Assembly: GCF_002929705.1 (NCBI RefSeq)
Contig: NZ_PJIN01000002.1
Location: 1-64,000 of the forward strand
Source: Arthrobacter sp. N199823
Lineage (GTDB): Bacteria > Actinomycetota > Actinomycetes > Actinomycetales > Micrococcaceae
Length of the DNA stretch: 64,000 nucleotides
Reading direction: 5' to 3'
A program made the translations under genes and the position numbers. Positions 46,601-54,146 of this stretch are shown piece after piece (position 1 is the stretch's first letter; each line of letters opens with the position of its first letter). The notes below the pieces were generated by a model. That model ran no database searches, was not told the origin of the DNA, and worked only from the letters and a program-made list of their open reading frames with translations.

Positions 46601-47178
46601 CAGCCTCCCGGCTGGTAGCTCTGAGTGAAGATCCGGAGAAGGTCACCCGTGCCATGCGCCGGCCAGTGCCCACCAAACCAGGCATGGCAGCGCGCAAGGG
46701 AACGGCGTTCCACACCTGGATCGAGGACTTCTTCGGGTCAACCGGGCAGCTGGACTTTGATGAGGCTCCCGGGGCCGATTCCTATGTGGACGAGGCTTAC
46801 GGCCTGGCCGATATGCAAGAAACGTTCAAGAACTCGCCGTGGGCTGCCAGGGTCCCCGCCGAACTAGAAGTGCCCATCGAAACCAGGGTGGCCGACGTGG
46901 TGGTGCGTGGCCGTATTGACGCGGTCTTCAGGGATGCCGACGGCGGCTGGGACTTGATCGACTGGAAAACGGGAAAGGTTCCCGGGAAGCAGCAGTTGGC
47001 GGTGCGTGGCGTGCAGCTGGCCGTTTACCGGCTTGCGTGGTCCAGGCTCAAGGAGGTGCCCTTGGAGCAGGTGCGGGCAGCGTTTTATTACGTGGGTCAG
47101 GACAAGCTCATCCGGCCCGTGGATTTGGCTGGTCAGGACGAACTTGAGGCCATCGTGACGAACGCTTACTCCTCCTGA
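43684..47178 (+). CDS. adnB: ATP-dependent helicase-nuclease subunit AdnB
   Basis: This 1164-residue UvrD-like helicase is fused to a RecB-type nuclease. Walker A is IAGAGSGKTTTM at residues 39-50, motif II VVLLDEFQDTSHAQ, motif III GDPHQSIYGFRGAS and motif VI RRLAYVAFTRARDF. VHASKGLEWDVVFVPGM lies between them. The C-terminal nuclease reads GRIDAVFRD and DLIDWKTGKVPG. With AdnA it forms the heterodimer. I chose the ATG at 43684, which overlaps the adnA stop. A longer frame upstream lies inside adnA. Confidence 0.94.
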   Translation: MTLSQPVSPYDLAELLGQFPPTPEQAAIISSPLEPLLVIAGAGSGKTTTMADRVVWLVANGLVLPEEILGVTFTRKAAGELASRIRGQLAKLGTLARSGEVELAPAAAAKDALEAKVSTYHSYASGIVTDYGLRLGIERDAVVLGAAEAWQLASEVVEAHNGAHEHFTAAKSTLIQSVMDLAGECAEHLQEPTQVQGIIAAYLAGFETLPYIAETTKPRSALVNKQLDVLRTRGSVVELVQKYAEAKRRRNVLDYGDLVALAAKIAQEVPHAGEVERQRYKVVLLDEFQDTSHAQLQLFAELFGSGHPVTAVGDPHQSIYGFRGASAGQLFRFPEIFLKSDGGYAPTAELTIAWRNSAHILDTANVMSAELAQAQTRKANAKLAAGLTEEQRAAAGPRVVVSPLREKPQAPDGEVVLARFETDMAEAEAIADEILSRKGDFTHRSGTQGAMTVAVLCRRRAQFSGLQSVFEARGIPYETVGLSGLLSTPEIVDLVATLRVVADPGRSDALMRLLTGARWRIGPSDLMAFSDWARHLARRRAWAAKNRVDFNAAALRGELEQASHHGTADGGMFGGVDAEGAQEIVVTADLVDASSLIEALDYLSADYWPESLRPLSETARGRLLSLRDELRMLRTFVGEDLSNLLGVVERTMLLDIELAAKPGASIHHARRNLDAFADAAATFMQAAQRVDLDAFLGWLETAESEEGGLEMTPLESNPDAVALLTVHASKGLEWDVVFVPGMNMGAFPSTRADRWSTGAKSLPWPLRGDRQDLPEWDLNVPDLKTLMDNEKLFAADVSLHGEEEERRLAYVAFTRARDFLMCSSTVWGSGKKPLQPSPFISELLVLAEGARQSARISLWSPDPEEDAQNPTSAGAESAQWPYDPLNGPEIHGRPGAVKRTGRRENVTRSAAAVEVAQAAIHASGLSPEQLSALVGGRDFLARHPRWGLETSVLLAQEQVDSDQLRVELPPHISASRLVALSEDPEKVTRAMRRPVPTKPGMAARKGTAFHTWIEDFFGSTGQLDFDEAPGADSYVDEAYGLADMQETFKNSPWAARVPAELEVPIETRVADVVVRGRIDAVFRDADGGWDLIDWKTGKVPGKQQLAVRGVQLAVYRLAWSRLKEVPLEQVRAAFYYVGQDKLIRPVDLAGQDELEAIVTNAYSS

Positions 47179-47236
47179 GCGGCCCGGCCTAGTTCCCAGC
47201 TGCCCAGTTCAAGAGGGGTGGCAGCTGGTGTGACAG

Positions 47237-48619
47237 TTACTTCGTGGTGGGGATGACCTTCAACGCCGTGGTGTCGACGTCCTCGGGGGATCCGGCAATA
47301 GCGGTCTTGCCAGCCTGAGCAGTGCCGGCGTCACTATCCCCTGCGTCTTCAGAGGAGTCGCTAGCCTTGGTGCTGGAAACTTCACCGGGAGCGGCACCGC
47401 CATCGCTAGCATCGCCTGAAGAGTTCGAGGTATCTGCGGAGTCCTCTGAGTCAGCCGAATCGGCTCCGGCTGTGGCACCAGCAGTTTCGGCAGCGCTGGC
47501 GTCGGCAACGGCGCTAGCGACGGAGGCACCAGCAACGGCTTCGGCGGCCCCGGTACCGGAGGAGACACTGATAACAGCGTTGCTAGTCTTCACTGGAGTA
47601 GCGGCGCCACCCTTCGCGGGCGCCACAACAGGAGTGTTCTTTTCTGGAACTGCGTCAGGAACGACCTCGGCAACGGGTGCCTTCGTGGGCTCGACACTGA
47701 TGGGTTGACCACCGTGCTCGGCAATGTCGGCCTCGAGAGTGCGCAGCATGGATTCGGCATCCTCCACCATGCGGGCACTGTCGGCGGCATAGCCCTTGAC
47801 CAGCCACTGTGCCAGAGCAAACTCGGCGCTCAGGGCAGCCCTGCGCAGCAGATGCGGATCAGGGGTTTCATGGCGGGAACCGGCGTAAGCCTGCAGTACC
47901 GTGTCAACAAAATCAGGGTCATCGACGGCAACCAGCCACGCAAAGTCGTCGGCGGGATCGCCCACGCGGAGCTCGGTCCAACCGTTGACGGCGGATACTT
48001 GATCGCCGTGGACCAAAATGTTGTCCTCATGGAGATCGCCATGGACCACACAGGCATTAAAACGCCACAAGGCCACATCTTCCATGGCGTGTTCCCAACG
48101 GCGCAGCAGCGATGGGGGGATCTTGCCTGTGGTGGCCGACTGGTCAAGCTCATTGAGCTTGCGTTGGCGGAATTCATTGGCGGTATAGCTGGGGAGATCG
48201 GAATTGGTCACGAGCTCCTGGGGGAGATCATGGATGGCTGCAATGGCAGCGCCGATTTCCATGGCCAAAGAGGCACCCCCGGCAGCGAGTTGCTCCACCG
48301 TGAACGCCTTTCCCCGAATATGGGAGTACACAAAGGTGATGAGTTCGCCTTGCCGCACGGTCCCGGCCACGGTGGGCAGCAAGAACGGCAGTTCGGCCCG
48401 GATAGCAGGGGTGAACGCGCGCAATACTTGCCGTTCAGTTTCCAGGCGCGTGCTGGCCTCGGCATGGCGCGGTGAACGTACCCTCCAGCGCCGATTCTCC
48501 GAATCCACCAGCAAAGCGGAGCAGAAATCGGCTGCATGGTCGGGCTCCGGACCAAACGCTGTGACGTTAAGTCCGGGCACGGCGGCGCTGGCGATGGCGG
48601 CCAGTTCGATTGCAGTCAT
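47237..48619 (-). CDS. Aminoglycoside/macrolide phosphotransferase-like protein with acidic tail
   Basis: This is a 460-residue protein. Residues 1-300 are kinase-like, with the catalytic loop CVVHGDLHEDNILVHG. The next motif reads AVNGWTELRVGDPADDF. Where this superfamily usually has the Mg-binding Asp-Trp, this protein has Gly-Trp, while the later GDP-x-DD-FAWL is intact. Residues 310-460 are low-complexity, rich in Ser, Ala, Asp, Glu and Thr, probably disordered. I chose the ATG at 48619, with GGAGG upstream. It is divergent from nudC. Resistance function is not implied. Confidence 0.8.
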   Translation of the reverse strand: MTAIELAAIASAAVPGLNVTAFGPEPDHAADFCSALLVDSENRRWRVRSPRHAEASTRLETERQVLRAFTPAIRAELPFLLPTVAGTVRQGELITFVYSHIRGKAFTVEQLAAGGASLAMEIGAAIAAIHDLPQELVTNSDLPSYTANEFRQRKLNELDQSATTGKIPPSLLRRWEHAMEDVALWRFNACVVHGDLHEDNILVHGDQVSAVNGWTELRVGDPADDFAWLVAVDDPDFVDTVLQAYAGSRHETPDPHLLRRAALSAEFALAQWLVKGYAADSARMVEDAESMLRTLEADIAEHGGQPISVEPTKAPVAEVVPDAVPEKNTPVVAPAKGGAATPVKTSNAVISVSSGTGAAEAVAGASVASAVADASAAETAGATAGADSADSEDSADTSNSSGDASDGGAAPGEVSSTKASDSSEDAGDSDAGTAQAGKTAIAGSPEDVDTTALKVIPTTK

Positions 48620-48794
48620 TCTTCTCACTCCTCCACCGTAGAACGCGAAGGCGCCAAACCTTGCTTCCTTGAGGCGGCGAGTCGCGAGAAGTCCTGCACA
48701 GATCCTCCTGCACCGGTCACCCTCAGGAGCCACGTTGTCCACAATCACGTGCTGCGGAATGTATAAATGTGCGGCGCATGCGTACGGTAGAAAC

Positions 48795-49751
48795 ATGACC
48801 AAACCCAATCTTTCCCCTGACGCTGCGCTTGACCGTGAATGTGAGCAGCGTAGTGAACCCGGGTTTATGGAATCAGTTCTTGCGAAGGCAGCTCACAAGG
48901 TCGTGATCTTCCACCGCGGCAAGGCCTTGATGGCCGGTGCCAGCCTCGACGTGCTGGCCTACGTCGATGCCTCGGCGCTGCCCCACGAGCTGCCGGCCGG
49001 AACGCTGCAGGTGTATCTGGGAAAGGTGCGGCCCGGACGCGGTCATGCTCTTGCGCCGGGCACGGCGTTGGTGCTGCTGGCACTGCCGGACGACGCCGGG
49101 GAGTTGGCTTGGGTGCCTGAGCTCAGCACCTTCGCTGGTTACCGGGCGGCTGCAGAACACATGGGCGGAGCCGATGCGGAGATTTTCATTCAGGCTCAGG
49201 CCGTTGCCAACTGGCATTCCACCCACACCTTCTGCCCTCGGTGCGGCAACCCCACCGAAATTCAGGCTGCTGGCTGGATGCGCCGCTGTGGCAACGACGG
49301 TTCAGAACATTTTCCCCGCACCGACCCGGCTGCGATTGTGGCGATCGTGGGAGCCGACGATCGGATTTTGCTGGCCAATAACTTTGCGTGGGAAGAAAAC
49401 AGATACTCCACCGTGGCAGGTTTCATAGAAGGCGGCGAGAGCGCAGAAGCGGGTGCGGTGCGTGAAATCGCCGAGGAAGTGGGCGTCCACCTGCATTCGC
49501 TGAAATACCTCGCCTCCCAGGCATGGCCCTTCCCGAGGTCCTTGATGCTGGGATTCATTGGCTACACGGACGACGTTGTCGCAACCCCAGACCTGCGTGA
49601 AGTACGGGCGGCCCGCTGGTTTGGCAGGGCGGAGCTGCAGGAGGCCGTTCTGGCGGGGGACGCCGTAATTTCGTCCCGGCTGTCCATTGCGCGGGAGTTG
49701 ATTGAGCATTGGTACGGCGGGAAAATTGTGGAACCAGGTGAGCAGGAATGA
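48795..49751 (+). CDS. nudC: NAD+ diphosphatase / RNA decapping NUDIX enzyme NudC
   Basis: NudC splits NADH, NAD+ or NAD-capped RNA. The 318-residue protein has a zinc-ribbon-like segment (FCPRCGNPTE then RRCGNDG), a Nudix box G-x5-E-x7-REIAEEVG and the NudC-specific motif after it. That motif, usually SQPWPFP, reads SQAWPFPRS here. I chose the ATG at 48795. A longer frame upstream crosses the divergent promoter. Its stop overlaps the uvrD2 ATG by 4 bases. Confidence 0.92.
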   Translation: MTKPNLSPDAALDRECEQRSEPGFMESVLAKAAHKVVIFHRGKALMAGASLDVLAYVDASALPHELPAGTLQVYLGKVRPGRGHALAPGTALVLLALPDDAGELAWVPELSTFAGYRAAAEHMGGADAEIFIQAQAVANWHSTHTFCPRCGNPTEIQAAGWMRRCGNDGSEHFPRTDPAAIVAIVGADDRILLANNFAWEENRYSTVAGFIEGGESAEAGAVREIAEEVGVHLHSLKYLASQAWPFPRSLMLGFIGYTDDVVATPDLREVRAARWFGRAELQEAVLAGDAVISSRLSIARELIEHWYGGKIVEPGEQE

Positions 49752-51895
49752 GTTTTGACCCCAGCCAGCGGGGACTGCCGGTGATGGATGAATACACGGC
49801 AGAAGAACGGATCCTCTCTGGTCTGGACGAGGAGCAGCGCACCGTCGCCACCACCTTGAACGGGCCTTTGTGCGTGCTGGCCGGAGCCGGAACCGGTAAG
49901 ACTCGCGCCATCACACACCGCATTGCCTATGGTGTGCACACCGGGGTCTACAACGCGAACCACCTCTTGGCCGTGACGTTCACCGCGAGGGCGGCGGCAG
50001 AAATGCGTACCCGGCTGCGCGATCTGGGCGTGGGCACTGTCCAGGCCCGCACCTTCCACGCCGCAGCGTTGCGGCAGCTGCAGTATTTCTGGCCGCACGC
50101 CGTCGGCGGTCAACTGCCTGGCCTACTCGAACACAAAGCCCAGATTATTGCCGAGGCCGCGCGCCGGCTTCGGCTGCCCAACGACAGGGCTGCCATCCGG
50201 GATCTGGCTGCCGAAATTGAGTGGGCCAAAGTCTCCATGATGACCCCGGAAACTTACCTCACCAAGGCCGAAGATCGCGGCGAACCCGGAGGCCTAGACA
50301 AGGTTACGGTGGCTCGGCTCTTCCAGGGCTATGAAGATGTGAAAGCGGATCGAAACCTCATTGACTTTGAGGATGTCCTGCTCATCACCGTGGGGATCTT
50401 GCAGGAGGACCCGCGCGTGGCTGCGACCGTGCGCGATCAGTACCGGCATTTTGTGGTGGACGAGTATCAGGATGTTTCCCCGCTCCAGCAGCGGATGCTT
50501 GATCTGTGGCTGGGCGGCCGCGATGAACTGTGCGTGGTGGGCGATGCCAGCCAGACCATTTACTCCTTCACGGGCGCCACGCCCCGGCACCTGCTGGAGT
50601 TCCCCAAACGCTACCCCGAAGCCAACATGGTCAAACTGGTCAGGGACTACCGTTCCACGCCGCAAGTGGTTGGCCTTGCCAACAACCTGCTGGCCAACCG
50701 GCGCAGCGGAGGCTTGGCTGCCGATGCGCTCTGGTCCAAGCCGTTGGAACTCGTCGCCCAGCGCCCGGCCGGCCCGGTTCCGGAATTCATGGAATGCAGC
50801 GACGACGAGGCTGAATCGGCCGCCGTCGCCGCCAGAATCAAGGTACTTGTTGACAACGGCACGCACGCCAGCGAGATCGCCGTGCTGTTCAGAACCAATG
50901 GCCAGTCAGAAGCGTATGAACAGGCATTGACAGCGGCCGGGCTGGGTTACCAGTTGCGCGGCGGTGAGCGATTCTTCGCCCGTAAGGAAGTCCGCGATGC
51001 CATGCTGCAGCTACGCGCTTCCTCCCGGGCGGCGGAGGAAGAGTCTCTGAGCCAACTGGTCAGGGATGTGCTGGGTAACCTCGGCTACCAAGCAGAAGCA
51101 CCCAAAACGGGCGGTGCCGTGCGGGAACGGTGGGAATCGCTGAGCGCCATTGTGGCCCTAGCCGATGAGCTGGTGGTCTCCCGCAGCACCCCCGAGCACA
51201 CCTTCTCCATCCTTGACTTTGTGGCTGAACTACAGGAACGAGCCACAGCCCAGCACGCACCCACAGTCCAGGGTGTCACGCTCGCTTCCTTGCACTCGGC
51301 CAAGGGCCTGGAATGGGATGCCGTGTTCCTGGTGGGGCTCAGCGAAGGCTTGATGCCCATCTCCTTCGCGGACACCCCGGAGACAGTCGATGAGGAACGC
51401 CGGCTGCTCTACGTGGGTATTACGCGTGCACGGGAGTACCTGAACTTTTCCTGGTCAACGGCACGCACTCCGGGGGGCCGGGCGAATCGTAAGCCTTCTC
51501 GGTTCCTGGACGGTCTGCGGCCCAACTCTGTGGGCGGGGCTGCCACAGGCCCGCGCATGGCCACCACCCGCAAGTCACGCAAGGTGGTGGGCCCCTCGGT
51601 ATGCAGGGTCTGCGGGAAGATCCTGAACACCGGAGCCGAACGCAAAGTAGGGCGCTGTCCTGACTGCCCGCCCGGGTATGACGAAGCAGTGTTTGAGCAG
51701 TTGCGCGAATGGCGCCTGAAGGAATCGGTCTCCGCATCGGTGCCAGCCTTTGTGGTGTTTACCGATGCCACGCTGATGGCCATTGCCGAGGCAGCGCCGG
51801 CTGATTTGGACGAACTGGCGGCCCTGCCAGGAGTGGGGCCCTCCAAGCTGGAACGTTATGGAGACGCTGTCCTGGAAATTGTGGCTGCTGGCTGA
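49748..51895 (+). CDS. uvrD2: ATP-dependent DNA helicase UvrD2
   Basis: This 715-residue SF1A helicase has Walker A LAGAGTGKTRAI near residue 50, motif II VVDEYQDVSPLQQ, GDASQTIYSFTGA, SLHSAKGLEWDAVFLVGLSE and RRLLYVGITRAREYL. Between the motor and the C-terminal HRDC domain (about 650-715, ELAALPGVGPSKLERYG) lies a four-cysteine zinc element (CRVCGK and CPDCPPG), a UvrD2 hallmark. It is coupled to nudC by an ATGA overlap and converges on the ThiF-like gene with a 40-base overlap of coding ends. Confidence 0.93.
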   Translation: MSFDPSQRGLPVMDEYTAEERILSGLDEEQRTVATTLNGPLCVLAGAGTGKTRAITHRIAYGVHTGVYNANHLLAVTFTARAAAEMRTRLRDLGVGTVQARTFHAAALRQLQYFWPHAVGGQLPGLLEHKAQIIAEAARRLRLPNDRAAIRDLAAEIEWAKVSMMTPETYLTKAEDRGEPGGLDKVTVARLFQGYEDVKADRNLIDFEDVLLITVGILQEDPRVAATVRDQYRHFVVDEYQDVSPLQQRMLDLWLGGRDELCVVGDASQTIYSFTGATPRHLLEFPKRYPEANMVKLVRDYRSTPQVVGLANNLLANRRSGGLAADALWSKPLELVAQRPAGPVPEFMECSDDEAESAAVAARIKVLVDNGTHASEIAVLFRTNGQSEAYEQALTAAGLGYQLRGGERFFARKEVRDAMLQLRASSRAAEEESLSQLVRDVLGNLGYQAEAPKTGGAVRERWESLSAIVALADELVVSRSTPEHTFSILDFVAELQERATAQHAPTVQGVTLASLHSAKGLEWDAVFLVGLSEGLMPISFADTPETVDEERRLLYVGITRAREYLNFSWSTARTPGGRANRKPSRFLDGLRPNSVGGAATGPRMATTRKSRKVVGPSVCRVCGKILNTGAERKVGRCPDCPPGYDEAVFEQLREWRLKESVSASVPAFVVFTDATLMAIAEAAPADLDELAALPGVGPSKLERYGDAVLEIVAAG

Positions 51896-53001
51896 TTCTG
51901 CCATTGGCAGCCGCATTCGGGGTGGGCGCTGAAGACCTGCTCCGTCCAGCAACCAGTGTCGGGGCGAAACGTCATGACGGCAGACCAAGCCCCGGGCTGG
52001 TTGACTCCGTCGAGGAACAACAACGCTTGGGTGGCAGCGGTGCCGGCCAGTGCCAGTGATAGCGCCGTGCTTTCCAATCCGGTAACGCTACTGGCTGGCG
52101 GAGCTCCACGGTATCCGGCACGTCCGCTCGCCGGGCTGCCGGGTGAACTGCCGCCCGCAGCTACTTCGCCCGCGGCCAGCTCCCCGCAGATCTCCAACCA
52201 GTGCGGATCGCCTGTGTTGCGATGCCACTCCACACAGTTGGCACATGCAGTTTCCCCGGGCACCACCAGCGGCCCCACAGTACCGTCCTGTTCCCGGTGC
52301 AACACCACCAGGTGGGGCAGCTCAGTGCTCATAAAACGCGCAGTGATGGCCGCAGGGGCCACATCTCGGCCCACCACAACGGCAAGATCAAGGCTCCGTA
52401 GGCTGGGTCCTCCGGCCCCGCCGTCGCGCACCATATGGATCTGAGTGCCGGGATCCAGAGCAGTGAGATGGCGGCGCAGCGCCAGAGAACGGGGGATACC
52501 AATATCGGCCACGAGAAAGGAACTGGGAGAGACATCGGCGGCGGTGACGGGGGAGTCGTCCTCGAGCAGGAGCGTGCCCACACCAGCATTGGCAAGGACC
52601 CCGGCCAAGGCAGCCCCGGTGCGTCCCAGCCCGACCACCTGGACCACGTTCTTCCTTCGCTGGGCTAAAAGTTTCTTGGCCGACTTCCGGTACAGACCCA
52701 GCAGCGCAATTCGGTCGGGGCGGAGCCGTTCTTCACGATAGCCATGCGTTGACAGCTCGGAATCCTGGCACAGTACGGTGGCGAGCATGGCGCAGATCTC
52801 TTGGGCTCGCAGGGCAGGAACGCCAAGTTCGACGGCGTGATCCAGTACCTGCGCATCGGCAATTCCCTGGCGCAGCGCCTGGATGAACGCCAGATCGGAG
52901 CCTTCCAGCCCCTCCAAGATCAGGCCGCCAGGCCCCAAACCTATCTGTATGCTGCTCCTCCCGTGGCTGACCACGCGAAGGGCTGGATTGACAGCCGTCA
53001 T
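51856..53001 (-). CDS. Degenerate ThiF/TOMM cyclodehydratase-like protein
   Basis: This 381-residue protein has a central Rossmann domain (VVQVVGLGRTGAALAGVLANA, GTLLLEDDSPV) like E1 enzymes. The usual SNLNRQ arginine-finger segment is replaced by ADVSPSSF, so adenylation is doubtful. Two cysteine pairs, ACANC and ECGC, match the zinc tetrad of TOMM (azole peptide) cyclodehydratase C proteins. Residues 1-110 could be a leader-peptide-binding domain. No YcaO partner or precursor peptide is nearby. I chose the ATG at 53001, with GGGAGG upstream. Its end overlaps uvrD2 by 40 bases. Confidence 0.72.
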   Translation of the reverse strand: MTAVNPALRVVSHGRSSIQIGLGPGGLILEGLEGSDLAFIQALRQGIADAQVLDHAVELGVPALRAQEICAMLATVLCQDSELSTHGYREERLRPDRIALLGLYRKSAKKLLAQRRKNVVQVVGLGRTGAALAGVLANAGVGTLLLEDDSPVTAADVSPSSFLVADIGIPRSLALRRHLTALDPGTQIHMVRDGGAGGPSLRSLDLAVVVGRDVAPAAITARFMSTELPHLVVLHREQDGTVGPLVVPGETACANCVEWHRNTGDPHWLEICGELAAGEVAAGGSSPGSPASGRAGYRGAPPASSVTGLESTALSLALAGTAATQALLFLDGVNQPGAWSAVMTFRPDTGCWTEQVFSAHPECGCQWQNQPAATISRTASP

Positions 53002-53167
53002 GATGACCTCCCGGTGAATCTTGATGGGCAGATGCCTCACGTTAAAATCATTGCACTTGGCGGGCCCGCCTGCTTTGGGTTATCCACAGCCACTTGTTCT
53101 CCACAGCTTGTCCCCGAACGCCGTAACTGGTGCGCACGGGGCCAGGTCTTGGCGGTACCGTCGAGGT

Positions 53168-53917
53168 ATGGGAACAGCATCAAGAACTCCACCACCCAGG
53201 ACGCTGGCCGCCAGCGCAGCCCCGTCCAGGACGCTGGCCGCCTCGAGACCGGCACCGTCCGTCCCGGGACGTCGTGGACCCATTGGCACAGGAACCAAGG
53301 GGCCCTTGGGCGATTCAATCTCCCGTCACCGGCTCAGCAGCGGGGAAACCATAGTGGTCCGCAGAACGGCACGGCGGAAAACCGGGCTATCTGCCTTTTG
53401 GGAAAATGGGCAGGCGGTCATCGCCGTCCCAGCACGGCTCAGCCTTGAAGACGAGGCGTATTGGGTGCCGCACATGGCCGCCAAATTAGAACAAAACAGG
53501 TCCCGCTTGGCTGGTAAGCGCCGATTTCCAGGGAGCGACGCGGCCTTATTGCAACGCAGCGTGTCACTCTCGAAAAAGTATCTGGGAGCCCGTGCCGTGC
53601 CGGAATCAGTGCGCTGGGTCAACAACCAAAACACTCGCTGGGGATCGGCCACCCCGGCGCTGGGGACAATCAGGATTTCCCACCACGTACAGGACATGCC
53701 TGATTGGGTTCTGGATTATGTGGTGCTGCACGAACTAGCCCACTTGATCCATCCAAATCACAGCGCCGCGTTTTGGTCCGAATTGGCCGGGTACCCGAAG
53801 TTGGAGGCGGCGCAAGCGTTTTTGCAAGGGGCATCGTTTGCCTCGGCTCGGAACATCGCCGGCATGCGAGCAGGCATGGACGACGGCAATGACGGCGGTA
53901 ACGACGATGAAAAGTAA
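53168..53917 (+). CDS. YgjP-like M48-family metallopeptidase
   Basis: This 249-residue protein has the zinc motif VVLHELAHLIHPNHSAAFW near the C-terminus (HExxH plus a downstream His). Upstream, RWVNNQNTRWGSATPALGTI and ISHHVQDMPDWVLDYV are typical of the YgjP/WLM-like (DUF45) group. The first 75 residues are basic, Pro/Ser/Ala-rich and partly built from a duplicated RTLAAS segment. The last ten are Asp/Asn/Gly-rich. I chose the ATG at 53168, after a purine-rich CGAGG. Confidence 0.83.
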   Translation: MGTASRTPPPRTLAASAAPSRTLAASRPAPSVPGRRGPIGTGTKGPLGDSISRHRLSSGETIVVRRTARRKTGLSAFWENGQAVIAVPARLSLEDEAYWVPHMAAKLEQNRSRLAGKRRFPGSDAALLQRSVSLSKKYLGARAVPESVRWVNNQNTRWGSATPALGTIRISHHVQDMPDWVLDYVVLHELAHLIHPNHSAAFWSELAGYPKLEAAQAFLQGASFASARNIAGMRAGMDDGNDGGNDDEK

Positions 53918-53998
53918 CGCGGTGTTGAAGACGCCCACTCGCGGAGCCGATGACGGCGCTCGTGGGCGGGAGATTTGCTTTGCGTTGTTAACTGACTC

Positions 53999-54057
53999 GC
54001 GGTGGCGGGAACCACTGAAGGCTGCCGTAGCAGTGCATCCGTGGTTCCCGCCGCCGC
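53999..54057. terminator. Hairpin between convergent metalloprotease genes
   Basis: Arms of 17 bases (53999-54015 and 54041-54057) pair at 16 positions. The left arm reads GCGGTGGCGGGAACCAC and the loop is 25 bases. It lies between the ends of the YgjP-like gene and the leftward DUF2342 gene and probably terminates one or both. Confidence 0.6.
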
Positions 54058-54146
54058 GCTGGTGATCGGACCCGCACATCGCCAAGCCCGCACATCGCAA
54101 AACTATAGTGTGGAATGGCGGGAGAGGTGTTTGAGGCGTGGGCTGC

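Noticed and set aside
47237-48619. Antibiotic-resistance phosphotransferase
   Set aside because: Only the general kinase fold is shared. The Mg-binding position is changed, and the neighbourhood is housekeeping and conserved.
48669-48794. Upstream start for nudC
   Set aside because: The extension is basic and unconserved-looking and lies in the divergent promoter region.
51856-53001. A bacteriocin biosynthesis locus
   Set aside because: No YcaO, precursor, dehydrogenase or export gene is present. The neighbours are repair and protease genes.
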